A stretch of DNA of 26,128 nucleotides from an uncultured Lachnospiraceae bacterium (GCA_934432885.1 CAKRYY010000040.1:1-26128), one strand, 5' to 3'; shown: positions 1 to 6,635, numbered from the stretch's first letter. Program-made: numbers and translations. The notes: generated by a model from the letters alone, not told the origin.

Positions 1-57
1 GATGTATTTAAAAGTCGCCAAACTTTCTTACATCATACGGGGAGATTTTTTTAATTG

Positions 58-450
58 TCAAATTTCATGTTCTATAGGAATGCTTAGTTTGTAAATAATT
101 GTAACCGTCTGCATCTCCTTAAGGATACACACCATATCATTTGTCAACTCCGGTAATCTCTTTAAGCAGGGCAACTTCTTTCTTGCATTTGCATAAGGAT
201 GCCTTGCATCAAAATAGAACTGGCTACTTGTAAGTTTTGCCTTTTTTGCATTTTTATAGAAGTCCTTTGCAGAAAGTTTTGTCTCCACTCCTGTTAAGTG
301 AAGAAAATGATCTATCGGAAAAGAGACTTCAAAAAACTCTTCTCCATATACATATAGAAATGTTTTACCAGCTAGGCTCTGACTATATATACCGGCTGAA
401 TCTATAATACCTTGTCTTATTGCATTTTTCTTATCTGCTTTTGTTGCCAT
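58..450 (-). CDS. PBECR4-like predicted RNase (BECR fold), possible toxin
   Basis: Small basic protein of about 130 residues. The segment around HFLHLTGV (residues 48-55), followed by KLSAKDFYKNAKK and an FDARHPYANARKK stretch, resembles PBECR4 domains. These are predicted barnase/EndoU/ColicinE5-D/RelE-like RNases found in phages, conjugative elements and Firmicute genomes. The open frame extends to a GTG at 492, but the only RBS is just before the ATG at 450 (GAGG, 5-nt gap), so I use 450. The gene lies directly downstream of a structured RNA with its own promoter and of an 11-bp hairpin, suggesting a toxin controlled by the RNA. The C-terminus ends soon after a hydrophobic strand (TVTIIYKLSIPI), so it may be truncated; I cannot confirm this. 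The family call is from memory of motifs. RNase activity and toxicity are inference. Confidence 0.7.
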   Translation of the reverse strand: MATKADKKNAIRQGIIDSAGIYSQSLAGKTFLYVYGEEFFEVSFPIDHFLHLTGVETKLSAKDFYKNAKKAKLTSSQFYFDARHPYANARKKLPCLKRLPELTNDMVCILKEMQTVTIIYKLSIPIEHEI

Positions 451-467
451 CCATACCTCATACATAA

Positions 468-498
468 AGAGGAGTGTGATACTTAACCACACTCCTCT
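468..498 (-). terminator. Perfect 11-bp hairpin between RNA and nuclease gene (leaky terminator or attenuator)
   Basis: AGAGGAGTGTG and its exact complement flank a 9-nt loop. On the minus strand it sits at the end of the repeated RNA and 17 nt before the likely start codon at 450. It is followed by only two U residues, so it would be a weak terminator, an RNA-processing site or an attenuator rather than a full stop. A weak terminator in this position is typical between RNA antitoxin and toxin genes. Confidence 0.5.
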
Positions 499-725
499 AA
501 GAATTTCTTTTTAAAAAGAGTTTTCTGCTGGTTGTCAGCCCCGGTACCCAGTTAAGATACCCATAACGACGTGGAAATCATTAAGTCCCCCACGTGGACT
601 ACAGCTTTATCCAAGCTGCCAGGCTCGATGCCCAGTTAAGACATCTAATGAGATGGAAAATTATCCTGCTCCATCTGCAGCCCAACTTTTAACGATGCTC
701 TTACATCGAGAACATTGCTGTTCCT
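468..725 (-). ncRNA. Structured repeated RNA upstream of the PBECR4-like gene
   Basis: The minus-strand transcript starting near 725 contains two tandem units about 84 nt apart. Each presents the invariant 11-mer TCTTAACTGGG (plus-strand 631-641 and 547-557). In one unit it is closed by GATG/CATC and in the other by GGTA/TACC, so all four pairs differ yet pairing is kept. Each unit is followed by a second hairpin: CAGCTT/AAGCTG at 602-618 and GCTG/CAGC at 527-539. A third, degenerate unit (TTAA...TTGGG plus a CTGC/GCAG hairpin) and a leading CGATG/CATCG hairpin (693-708) lie nearer the start. An extra AGTCC/GGACT hairpin lies at 584-600. There is no coding signal. I do not recognise an Rfam family. 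The RNA leads straight into the predicted nuclease gene, as an RNA antitoxin or leader would. Confidence 0.6.
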
Positions 726-731
726 ACTTTT

Positions 732-759
732 ATTATACTCAATTAAGTGAAAAAATCAA
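732..759 (-). promoter_or_regulatory. Sigma-A-type promoter for the structured RNA / PBECR4 unit
   Basis: On the minus strand TTGATT (754-759) is separated by 16 bp from a perfect TATAAT (732-737). Transcription would start near 725, just before the first hairpin of the structured RNA and about 275 bp ahead of the nuclease start codon. Confidence 0.7.
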
Positions 760-779
760 CCCATACCGGGACTTTCTAA

Positions 780-923
780 TTATTTCCAAATATCCCTTTT
801 CCAATATCCACAAAATAAACTCTCTGTTTTATGGACCTCCTTCTTAATTTTGATTGGATAAAAAAGTCTCACCGGGTTGCGCATGAAAGTCAGAGGCATG
901 GTGAACTCTGTTACTACTAACAT
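780..923 (-). other. Mobile-element scar: 47-codon frame with an orphan strong Shine-Dalgarno
   Basis: A minus-strand frame starts MLVVTEFTMPLTFMRNPVRL and contains a perfect AAGGAGGT ribosome site (835-842) with no start codon at the right distance after it. This looks like the leader of a gene whose body has been lost. The frame also lies close to the integrase fragment. I infer a scar of an integrative element. The frame itself may not be expressed. Confidence 0.3.
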
Positions 924-1011
924 ATAACTTCTGTTACTGCTATCAAGAGGCTTTTTTTATCGAGGGCAGTCAATTAACAAAATTTTGCCTTTCTAGGAAC
1001 CCGTATAAAAT

Positions 1012-1031
1012 AGGGGTACAACAGGGGTACA
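1012..1031. repeat. Two direct copies of AGGGGTACA, 11-bp period
   Basis: Copies at 1012-1020 and 1023-1031 lie near a short palindrome (TCTGCC-GT-GGCAGA, about 1090-1103), in non-coding DNA downstream of the integrase fragment. Such short repeats beside an integrase end may be arm or core sites of an attachment region, but this is only suggestive. The rest of 924-1235 shows no gene I can support. Confidence 0.3.
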
Positions 1032-1235
1032 AATCACTTTCAAAGTCCCACAATTCCTTGATTTTAAGGCATTTCAGACAAAAGTACGGATTCTGCCGTG
1101 GCAGATAAAAGGATTCTAGCATGTATTTAGAATCTCTCTAAATGCTTGACAAAGCTATATTTTCAGCATAGTTTTAAATAACCTGGCATACTCCTTCTTT
1201 CATTTTGACTAAATATTAAGCCATTCTAAAAGCTT

Positions 1236-1448
1236 TTAATTCACGCTCTCTTTCCTCTCATCTAAAGTATCCTCAAACTGCAAATCAGCATATGTATTAA
1301 GATTTATCTGAATGTCCCATAATATAATATATTGTATTGTCTTTGAATTCATATCAGACTTTGCCATATTAAAGTCAAAAATGTATCTGCATACATAAAG
1401 TGTATGATGGGACATTATTCTTTTTAAATTTTCTTCACAACTGAACCG
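1236..1448 (-). pseudogene. Degenerate C-terminal fragment of a tyrosine recombinase/integrase
   Basis: An open frame of about 70 codons, bounded upstream by TAG, aligns by eye with the catalytic C-terminus of phage/ICE integrases. VCRYIF sits where VCRHTF is expected. MAKSDMNSKTIQY matches the usual MAKSGMNPKTLQY. IILWDIQINLNTY replaces the usual MGHSDIxVTLNTY, and QFED follows. The arginine of the RHxxR region and the nucleophilic tyrosine (NTY) survive. The box-II histidine and the Gly-His pair of the second box are lost, and the N-terminal catalytic half is absent. It cannot be an active recombinase. It is the clearest sign that 1-1500 is the residue of an integrated element. Confidence 0.8.
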
Positions 1449-1560
1449 CTATTATAAATAAAACTCTTATAATAACCACCTCAATTGCCATCAAAATTAC
1501 AGAAAATGGTATTCTTAAAATATTAGAAAATACCAGCTAACACAAACACACTTTTGAGAG

Positions 1561-2313
1561 TCAATGTCTCTTTTGAAATAACTTACGTTTTTCAACCATA
1601 ATCATTGGTCCACCATAATAATCAATCCGTACTATATCGCTTTCTTTAATTCGTATTTCTTCATCATACCCATTTACATATCTATTTACAATTATCCATT
1701 CTCCACGTTTCTTTATACTTCCAGCCTCTGCAAATTGAGCACGTTCAATCCCTTTTATATAAATATCTGCATATTTATTATCCAAAATAAAGGCTACATC
1801 ACAATAATTAAATAAACAGATTCCCCAGGCAAATAACAATATGCCAAATATAATTACTAAAATTAGAATATATTTACCATACAATTCTGAAAAGAACGGG
1901 ATTCCATATAGCAAATAAAGTACAATTACTAGCACTCTTTTTGTCTTTCCATTCTTCCAGAACTCTACCTTACCGTTTGCACTTCTGCAATTTAAAAAAG
2001 TAACTAATCCATTTAAGCCAAAATACAAACTTCCAGAAATAATATATGAAAATATCATCCCCTTCCAAAGACAAACTAATGATTTAACCACAAACATAAT
2101 TGCCATATTTATCCCCATCATTATGTAATTTTTTATTGCAATATCAGGAAAAGTAAGTAGCCTTCTGCATTCCATCATCCAATATCCTAATTCTTTGTTT
2201 TTTTCTTTGAGGTCATGCTCACTTTTTATCCATCCTAGCAAAACCACCGCTATAGGAACAACAACATAATATGTTATGTCACTCGCAAGCAGTTTTGATA
2301 AAAATCCTTCCAT
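1561..2313 (-). CDS. Hypothetical membrane protein, about five TM segments
   Basis: A 250-residue protein of unrecognised family. Hydrophobic stretches lie near residues 13-29, 62-82, 84-107, 125-142 and 146-168. They are followed by a soluble, charged C-terminal tail (about 170-250) rich in short beta-like strands (WIIVNRYVNGYDEEIRIKESDIVRIDYYGG). The start ATG has only a modest purine-rich stretch (AGGGA) upstream. The gene is markedly more AT-rich than the genes from 2501 onward and stands alone between the integrase remnant and a 190-bp intergenic region, so acquisition by transfer is plausible. No function can be assigned. Confidence 0.65.
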   Translation of the reverse strand: MEGFLSKLLASDITYYVVVPIAVVLLGWIKSEHDLKEKNKELGYWMMECRRLLTFPDIAIKNYIMMGINMAIMFVVKSLVCLWKGMIFSYIISGSLYFGLNGLVTFLNCRSANGKVEFWKNGKTKRVLVIVLYLLYGIPFFSELYGKYILILVIIFGILLFAWGICLFNYCDVAFILDNKYADIYIKGIERAQFAEAGSIKKRGEWIIVNRYVNGYDEEIRIKESDIVRIDYYGGPMIMVEKRKLFQKRH

Positions 2314-2385
2314 AGTCCCTAAATTCCTTGCAAATTTATACTTACAACAGTTTCCTTATTGGCTTGCATACGTACCATTGTAGCT

Positions 2386-2429
2386 TTTCATGGCGTAAAA
2401 GTTAATATTGATGTTTTCGCCATATGAAA
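2386..2429. repeat. Imperfect inverted repeat in the 2314-2500 intergenic region
   Basis: TTTCATGGCG (2386-2395) faces CGCCATATGAAA (2418-2429): ten pairs with a 2-nt bulge around a 22-nt AT-rich loop. It lacks a U-tract on either strand, so it is not an obvious terminator. It could be a regulatory or element-end structure. The rest of this gap shows nothing recognisable. Confidence 0.35.
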
Positions 2430-2500
2430 TATAAATTTCCTATGACTAGCATTTATCCCTATATTGGCACATTTGCTCCCGCAAGAGTTTTATCACATCT

Positions 2501-3232
2501 TCACCCCTCATGTACCGCCTGCGTAGTTGTATGGTCCCTAGCTATCTGCGCATTGCTTATCAGAAAATAATCATATACCGTATGCTGTCTGCGCACACCG
2601 TTATAGGTATACACCGGATCGTCCCAGGTCACATCAATGTTATACCAGCTTCCATCCACCTTTACCTGATTCCACGCATGTCCGCCTACTGTAAATCCAT
2701 TGTCAGCCGTTCCGCTCACAAGTTCACATTCAATTCCCAGGATGTCCATAAAAACCTGAAAGGTTTCCGCATAGCCCTGACACACTGCCCTGCCGCTGGA
2801 CAGAACGCCATCAGGATTTCTTGAGGAGGCAGGAATCGTGCCATTCAAATAATTATCATAATCATAATCGATATGCTCGCACATCCAGTCATGTACAGCC
2901 TTCACTTTTTCCCGCTCGCTCATGGAATCATTGACAATGCTGCCAAGAATCCTATAAGCCCTAAGCATTCCGTTAATTTCCGCAGATGTAGAATATGCCT
3001 TTCTTCCTTCTGCTTTTCCTGCTGTCTGATAGTGCAGCCACAGTCCTTCCCTGTCATAGCCAATAGCACCCGCCACATCAGGATAATCTGCCGCATATCT
3101 TTCATAATCAAAGGTCTCTTTTGTAATAAAATTTTCTTCTGTAAACAAAGCATTCTCCGCCTGAACTGTCATACCGCCCCATAACATTCCAAGCACAACT
3201 CCTAACATCAGCCATTTTGCACACTTTCCCAT
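2501..3232 (-). CDS. Secreted transglutaminase-like domain protein
   Basis: A 243-residue protein. Residues 1-25 form a signal peptide (basic start, hydrophobic core, VQA-EN cleavage site). Residues 41-79 hold a surface-protein repeat of the type FDYERYAADYPDV...HYQTAGKAEGRKA. Residues 100-225 are a transglutaminase-like (papain-fold) domain with the triad visible: Cys151 in GRAVCQGYAE, His185 in GGHAWNQV and Asp200 in YNIDVTWDDP. Such proteins act outside the cell as cross-linking enzymes or as proteases/peptidases on the cell surface; the substrate is unknown. There is no sortase or lipobox motif. GGAGAGGGG lies about 9 nt before the ATG. It follows a terminator, so it is probably its own unit. 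Confidence 0.85.
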   Translation of the reverse strand: MGKCAKWLMLGVVLGMLWGGMTVQAENALFTEENFITKETFDYERYAADYPDVAGAIGYDREGLWLHYQTAGKAEGRKAYSTSAEINGMLRAYRILGSIVNDSMSEREKVKAVHDWMCEHIDYDYDNYLNGTIPASSRNPDGVLSSGRAVCQGYAETFQVFMDILGIECELVSGTADNGFTVGGHAWNQVKVDGSWYNIDVTWDDPVYTYNGVRRQHTVYDYFLISNAQIARDHTTTQAVHEG

Positions 3233-3269
3233 ACGCTTTCCCCTCTCCTGAAAGTTCCTTTGTTTTTAT

Positions 3270-3299
3270 ACTCTTTATTTTACCCTAAAAATAAAGAGT
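3270..3299. repeat. Second inverted repeat overlapping the terminator
   Basis: ACTCTTTATTTT (3270-3281) pairs perfectly with 3288-3299. The right arm shares six bases with the terminator stem (3294-3299), so the two hairpins are mutually exclusive in the minus-strand RNA. It lies just before the signal-peptide protein gene. Confidence 0.5.
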
Positions 3300-3314
3300 T
3301 GCAAAGCAACTCTT
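3294..3314 (-). terminator. Intrinsic terminator of the flavodoxin/metallo-hydrolase unit
   Basis: On the minus strand AAGAGTTGC-TTT-GCAACTCTT forms a perfect 9-bp hairpin followed by TATTTTTA, 28 bp beyond the hydrolase stop codon. Confidence 0.75.
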
Positions 3315-3342
3315 CAGACTACAGTCCCTGAATCAAAGACCT

Positions 3343-4062
3343 CTACCCATCCAGCCTATCCGGCGTAAACACGATTTCCGACCTGCCCGCCGCATCCTCA
3401 TACACGCTTGTATAAGTTTCAAAGCCTATGGTATTTTGTTTTGTACAATTATTTAAGGTAAGCGTTTCCATGTTACGCAGGTGCGCCTTAAGCTTTTGTT
3501 TCGGATAAACGCTCCTGCTGTGCCCGCAAAGATAGTTATTAAAATCAAGCGTCATTGCAGCCAGTATTGTTTCATGCAGCTGACGCATTGTAAGTGCGCC
3601 ATAATTAAACAGCCACAAGCCCTCATTCAGGGCATCCCCCGCAATCAGAAGCTTCTCTTCCTCTACCAGAAATCCGACAGATCCCTTCGTATGCCCTGCT
3701 AAGGGAATTACCTTTATATGAAGTCCACCAAGACAAATCCTCTCATTAAGGCAAATCTCCCGCAATGCGCCTTCCCGGTTTTTCTCACTGAAATGCCGGA
3801 TGACATCCCATTCCTCTTTCAGCGCATAAACCTCTTCAAACTGTGCATTTCCGCCGATATGATCCGGGTGTCCGTGACTGTTTATTACCCGGTAGGGCGT
3901 TGAAACCACAGATTCTATAAATCCACGCAGGTCACGTCTCCCATAACCGGTATCAATCAGCACAGCCAGCTCATCTCCTCTAACCAGCGTACAGCAGACA
4001 CCGTCATCATCCTCAAGCTGCCAGATTTTATCACTTATTTTGGTATATTCGTAAGAGTCCAT
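3343..4062 (-). CDS. MBL-fold metallo-hydrolase
   Basis: About 239 residues of a single metallo-beta-lactamase domain. Zinc ligands are visible, numbered from the upstream ATG at 4068: SHGHPDH (His65, His67, Asp69, His70), GHT (His126), GDA (Asp145) and GHS (His183). This is the glyoxalase-II-like hydrolase pattern, and the substrate cannot be deduced. Of the two nearby ATGs, 4062 is preferred because AAGGGG lies 6 nt before it, whereas the ATG at 4068 directly abuts that site. The gene begins about 20 nt after the flavodoxin-like gene and should be co-transcribed with it. A flavoprotein beside an MBL hydrolase recalls flavodiiron chemistry, but this protein has no flavodoxin domain and is much shorter. 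Confidence 0.85.
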   Translation of the reverse strand: MDSYEYTKISDKIWQLEDDDGVCCTLVRGDELAVLIDTGYGRRDLRGFIESVVSTPYRVINSHGHPDHIGGNAQFEEVYALKEEWDVIRHFSEKNREGALREICLNERICLGGLHIKVIPLAGHTKGSVGFLVEEEKLLIAGDALNEGLWLFNYGALTMRQLHETILAAMTLDFNNYLCGHSRSVYPKQKLKAHLRNMETLTLNNCTKQNTIGFETYTSVYEDAAGRSEIVFTPDRLDG

Positions 4063-4079
4063 TTTCATCCCCTTGCACG

Positions 4080-4640
4080 TTATGCTTCCTTTTCATACTG
4101 CCAGCCAATGTTATGCTGTTCGCACCATGTAAGAAGCGCCTCCAGATTCGAAAGCTTCACTTTATCTTCCCTGATTTTAGATCTGTTTTCCATCCATATA
4201 AAATCGTTCCTCTCAGCAGAAGCCTTCCCAACTGCCATTACCATAAAGCCTGCCATCATTTTATAAATCCCGTGCAGTCTTTCCGGCACAAAATTTCCCT
4301 GCACCATAAATACAGGAATATCCATCGGAATATTATTTTTCTCCCGCAGTTCTTCCTGTATCGTGCCGGTATATCCCCTGCCAACGCCGCAGACAGCGCG
4401 CACTTTATAGCGTTTCATCGCAGCACCATAGCCCATGATGCTGCCTGCCATAATCCAGCCAAGATAAATGACCTCTGCTCCCGACGGCACCCTTTCCCTT
4501 GCTTCCTCCGCACTGTATGCCGTCAGGTCGAGCTGATGCGCAAGCAGCTTCGCATATCTCGCCGTACTCCCTGCGTTGGATGTATATATGACAAAGGTCT
4601 GCCCGCCGCCTCTGCCGTTTCTGTAAATGACTCCTCCCAT
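4080..4640 (-). CDS. Flavodoxin-domain protein
   Basis: About 186 residues from the ATG at 4640, chosen because AAGGGGG lies 5-6 nt upstream. The longer frame to 4823 starts with TTG at the transcription start site and has no RBS. The N-terminal strand and FMN phosphate loop are visible (FVIYTSNAGSTARYAKLLA), followed by the VIYLGWIMAGSIMG and VRAVCGVGRG strands of a flavodoxin fold. It probably binds FMN and carries electrons or reduces a small substrate. A C-terminal helical extension is present. It is first in a two-gene operon with the metallo-hydrolase and is expressed from a strong promoter with a leader of about 180 nt. Confidence 0.75.
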   Translation of the reverse strand: MGGVIYRNGRGGGQTFVIYTSNAGSTARYAKLLAHQLDLTAYSAEEARERVPSGAEVIYLGWIMAGSIMGYGAAMKRYKVRAVCGVGRGYTGTIQEELREKNNIPMDIPVFMVQGNFVPERLHGIYKMMAGFMVMAVGKASAERNDFIWMENRSKIREDKVKLSNLEALLTWCEQHNIGWQYEKEA

Positions 4641-4701
4641 AAAATCCCCCTTTTTACAGGACAAAAACATTTGTGTCTCCAATAGAGCTTTCCATTGGAT
4701 A

Positions 4702-4735
4702 GAAAGGACCGCTATGGAGATGCGTTCACATAGCG
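4702..4735 (-). promoter_or_regulatory. Hairpin in the 180-nt leader of the flavodoxin operon
   Basis: On the minus strand ACCGCTATG pairs perfectly with CATAGCGGT across a 12-nt loop, about midway between the promoter and the start codon at 4640. No U-tract follows, so it is not a simple terminator. It may regulate translation or RNA stability. I recognise no riboswitch family. Coordinates are approximate to a few bases. Confidence 0.45.
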
Positions 4736-4808
4736 GTACCTCTTTTGTCAGTGTAACAGCTTTATTTCCAGTTATATCAGTCGCCAGTTTAATCTGTTCA
4801 CTCTCTAT

Positions 4809-4878
4809 TTGAATATTGTTCAATTTATTATAATATGTGTATTGGATGGAGTCAATATGTTTGCTGAATATTGCTCAA
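4809..4878. promoter_or_regulatory. Duplicated 15-bp operator-like motif flanking the promoter
   Basis: Copies TTGAATATTGTTCAA (4809-4823) and CTGAATATTGCTCAA (4864-4878) share 13 of 15 bases and lie 55 bp apart. One overlaps the transcription start and the other sits just upstream of the -35 box. The first is itself an inverted repeat (TTGAA-N5-TTCAA). This is the arrangement expected of a repressor that binds both sides of a promoter; the regulator is unknown. Confidence 0.6.
4827..4855 (-). promoter_or_regulatory. Near-consensus sigma-A promoter of the flavodoxin operon
   Basis: TTGACT (4850-4855), a 17-bp spacer, then a perfect TATAAT (4827-4832) on the minus strand. The predicted start near 4820 leaves a 180-nt leader. 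Confidence 0.85.
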
Positions 4879-4894
4879 ATTTTATTCCTGTAAG

Positions 4895-6622
4895 CTACGC
4901 AAACTTCCAGCCTGCCGCTTCCTCTCTTGCATGCAGGAAGTCGGCATAGAGTCCCTCCTGTACAGCCAGCTCTGCATGTGTTCCGCTCTGGGTGATTTTT
5001 CCACCGTTCAATACAAGAATCTGGTCGGCACTCCGTACTGTTTTTAAGCGGTGTGCAATCATGATAATCGTTTTGTTATGCGTCAATGCGTCAATCGCAT
5101 TTTGCAGTTCCGCCTCATTCTCCGGGTCCACACTAGCCGTCGCTTCATCCAGAATAACGATCGGCGCATCCTTTAGCATTGCACGGGCAATGGAAATACG
5201 CTGTTTTTCACCATCTGAAAGCGTGCCGCCGCCCTCTCCAAGCACAGTATCATAGCCGTCCGGCAATGCCATAATAAAGTCATGGCAGCATGCCGCCTTT
5301 GCCGCTTCTACCACCTGCTCATGCGTAGCGTCTGGCTTACCGAAGCGGATATTATGTTCAATGGTATCATTGAACAGGTATACATTCTGGAATACCATGG
5401 AAATATTTTTCATCAGGCTGTCAAGCTTGTATTCCTTTACATCGTGGCCGCCCACAAGAATTTTTCCAGCCTGAACATCCCAGAATCTTGCAATCAGATT
5501 ACACATCGTGGTCTTGCCGCTGCCGGAGGGACCTACCACTGCCGTTGTCGTACCTGCCGGAATATGGATGGTAACATCATCCAGAATTTTCCGGTCCTGA
5601 TAAGCAAAGGTTACGTTTTCAAATGCAACGGAAGCATCCTCTGCCTTCATATCCCTGCCCTCAATGTCCATTGTCGGCGTATCGTCTATGGAATCTGCCT
5701 TTTTCATGGATTCACCCAGCATCTGCAGGTTGTCGGACATATTTCCTGCGCTCTCAAGCTCCTGATATACCATAAAGGATGCAATCAGCATCAGAATACA
5801 AGAGGACAATTCCATTGAGCCATTATAATAAGAAAGGATGGAATAGATTGCAATCAGTCCGCCAAATGCCTTTGCGGTAATCTGGCGAATCGCAATCCAG
5901 GGCATTACGGATTTTGTCAGTGCAAGCGCACGTTTGCAGCTTCCGTCTACCGCCTTCTGCACAGTCTGGTTATTGTCCTTTTCCAAACCATAGGATTTTA
6001 CAACGCTCATTCCCTGTATGTACTCAAGCACTGCCTCTACCAGACTCTCCTGCGCCTTCTGTCTGCCGGGTCCGGTCTTTGCAGAAGCCTTTGTTGAAGC
6101 CTCTGTTATCAGTAGATACACCAGAATACCTAGCAGCGCAATTCCGCCCAGCCGCACATCTACGATGAATAAAAGCAGGCACAGGGCAACGGTGTTCAAA
6201 AAGCCGCCAATTACGATAACAAGGCAGCGTGCCGCCATATTTTCCACATCGGAAAGCGTAGTGGTAACAACGGCAGTAATATTACCAAGACTATTGTCAT
6301 TAAAATATCCCATCGGGATATAACGCAGACGGTCGCCGATGTGGATTCTCTTTTCCGCCGCCATAAAATAGCCTGTCTCTGTCTCCGCATTTGTCGCATA
6401 GTAAAAGCATGCAGTCCGTCCTACAATGGAAATCAGCATTACGCCAAGCACCGGCAGCACACCCATTTCTCTTTTTCCAGTTACAATGTCTAATGTCAGC
6501 ATCAGCGCCGGAAACTGCAAAGCTGCAAAAAATGCGCCGATAAAGGATACCAGCATAGCTTTTGTCAGAAGTCCTCTTTTCTTTCCGGCAAATGCAAAAA
6601 TTTCTTTTAAAATTCCAAACAT
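4895..6622 (-). CDS. ABC exporter half-transporter (permease-ATPase fusion)
   Basis: About 575 residues from the ATG at 6622, which has AAGGGGG upstream. The in-frame extension to 6739 overlaps the preceding gene and is rejected. The N-terminal exporter membrane domain (about 15-320, six TM helices) is followed by a complete nucleotide-binding domain: Walker A GPSGSGKTT (about 364-372), Q-loop VFQNVYLF, signature LSDGEKQR (a G-to-D variant of LSGGE), Walker B IVILDEATAS and H-loop IAHRL. It belongs to the type-IV exporter class, which includes drug exporters and YbtP/Q-like transporters. It starts 14 nt after the stop of the sister half-transporter, so the two were built to work as a heterodimer. 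The sister is broken here, so this protein would have to act alone or find another partner. Confidence 0.9.
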   Translation of the reverse strand: MFGILKEIFAFAGKKRGLLTKAMLVSFIGAFFAALQFPALMLTLDIVTGKREMGVLPVLGVMLISIVGRTACFYYATNAETETGYFMAAEKRIHIGDRLRYIPMGYFNDNSLGNITAVVTTTLSDVENMAARCLVIVIGGFLNTVALCLLLFIVDVRLGGIALLGILVYLLITEASTKASAKTGPGRQKAQESLVEAVLEYIQGMSVVKSYGLEKDNNQTVQKAVDGSCKRALALTKSVMPWIAIRQITAKAFGGLIAIYSILSYYNGSMELSSCILMLIASFMVYQELESAGNMSDNLQMLGESMKKADSIDDTPTMDIEGRDMKAEDASVAFENVTFAYQDRKILDDVTIHIPAGTTTAVVGPSGSGKTTMCNLIARFWDVQAGKILVGGHDVKEYKLDSLMKNISMVFQNVYLFNDTIEHNIRFGKPDATHEQVVEAAKAACCHDFIMALPDGYDTVLGEGGGTLSDGEKQRISIARAMLKDAPIVILDEATASVDPENEAELQNAIDALTHNKTIIMIAHRLKTVRSADQILVLNGGKITQSGTHAELAVQEGLYADFLHAREEAAGWKFA

Positions 6623-6635
6623 ATCCGTTTCCCCC

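Noticed and set aside
527..725. CRISPR array or known riboswitch/T-box
   Set aside because: The repeats are few, long and not separated by uniform spacers. I see no T-box, glycine, cobalamin, SAM or c-di-GMP core sequences.
58..760. Classic ToxIN/CptIN/TenpIN system
   Set aside because: The protein shows none of the ToxN/AbiQ-type motifs and the RNA units are about 84 nt and divergent, not near-identical 25-50-nt repeats. Only the architecture matches.
653..847. Plus-strand frame of 64 codons
   Set aside because: It runs antisense to the promoter and structured RNA, has no ribosome site and shows no recognisable domain.
3343..4640. Split flavodiiron protein
   Set aside because: The flavodoxin-like and MBL genes are adjacent, but the order is reversed relative to a flavodiiron fusion and the hydrolase has glyoxalase-like zinc motifs. 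I could not support a diiron site.
4641..4823. N-terminal extension of the flavodoxin-like protein to a TTG at 4823
   Set aside because: That codon lies at the predicted transcription start and has no ribosome site, while 4640 has AAGGGGG at good spacing.
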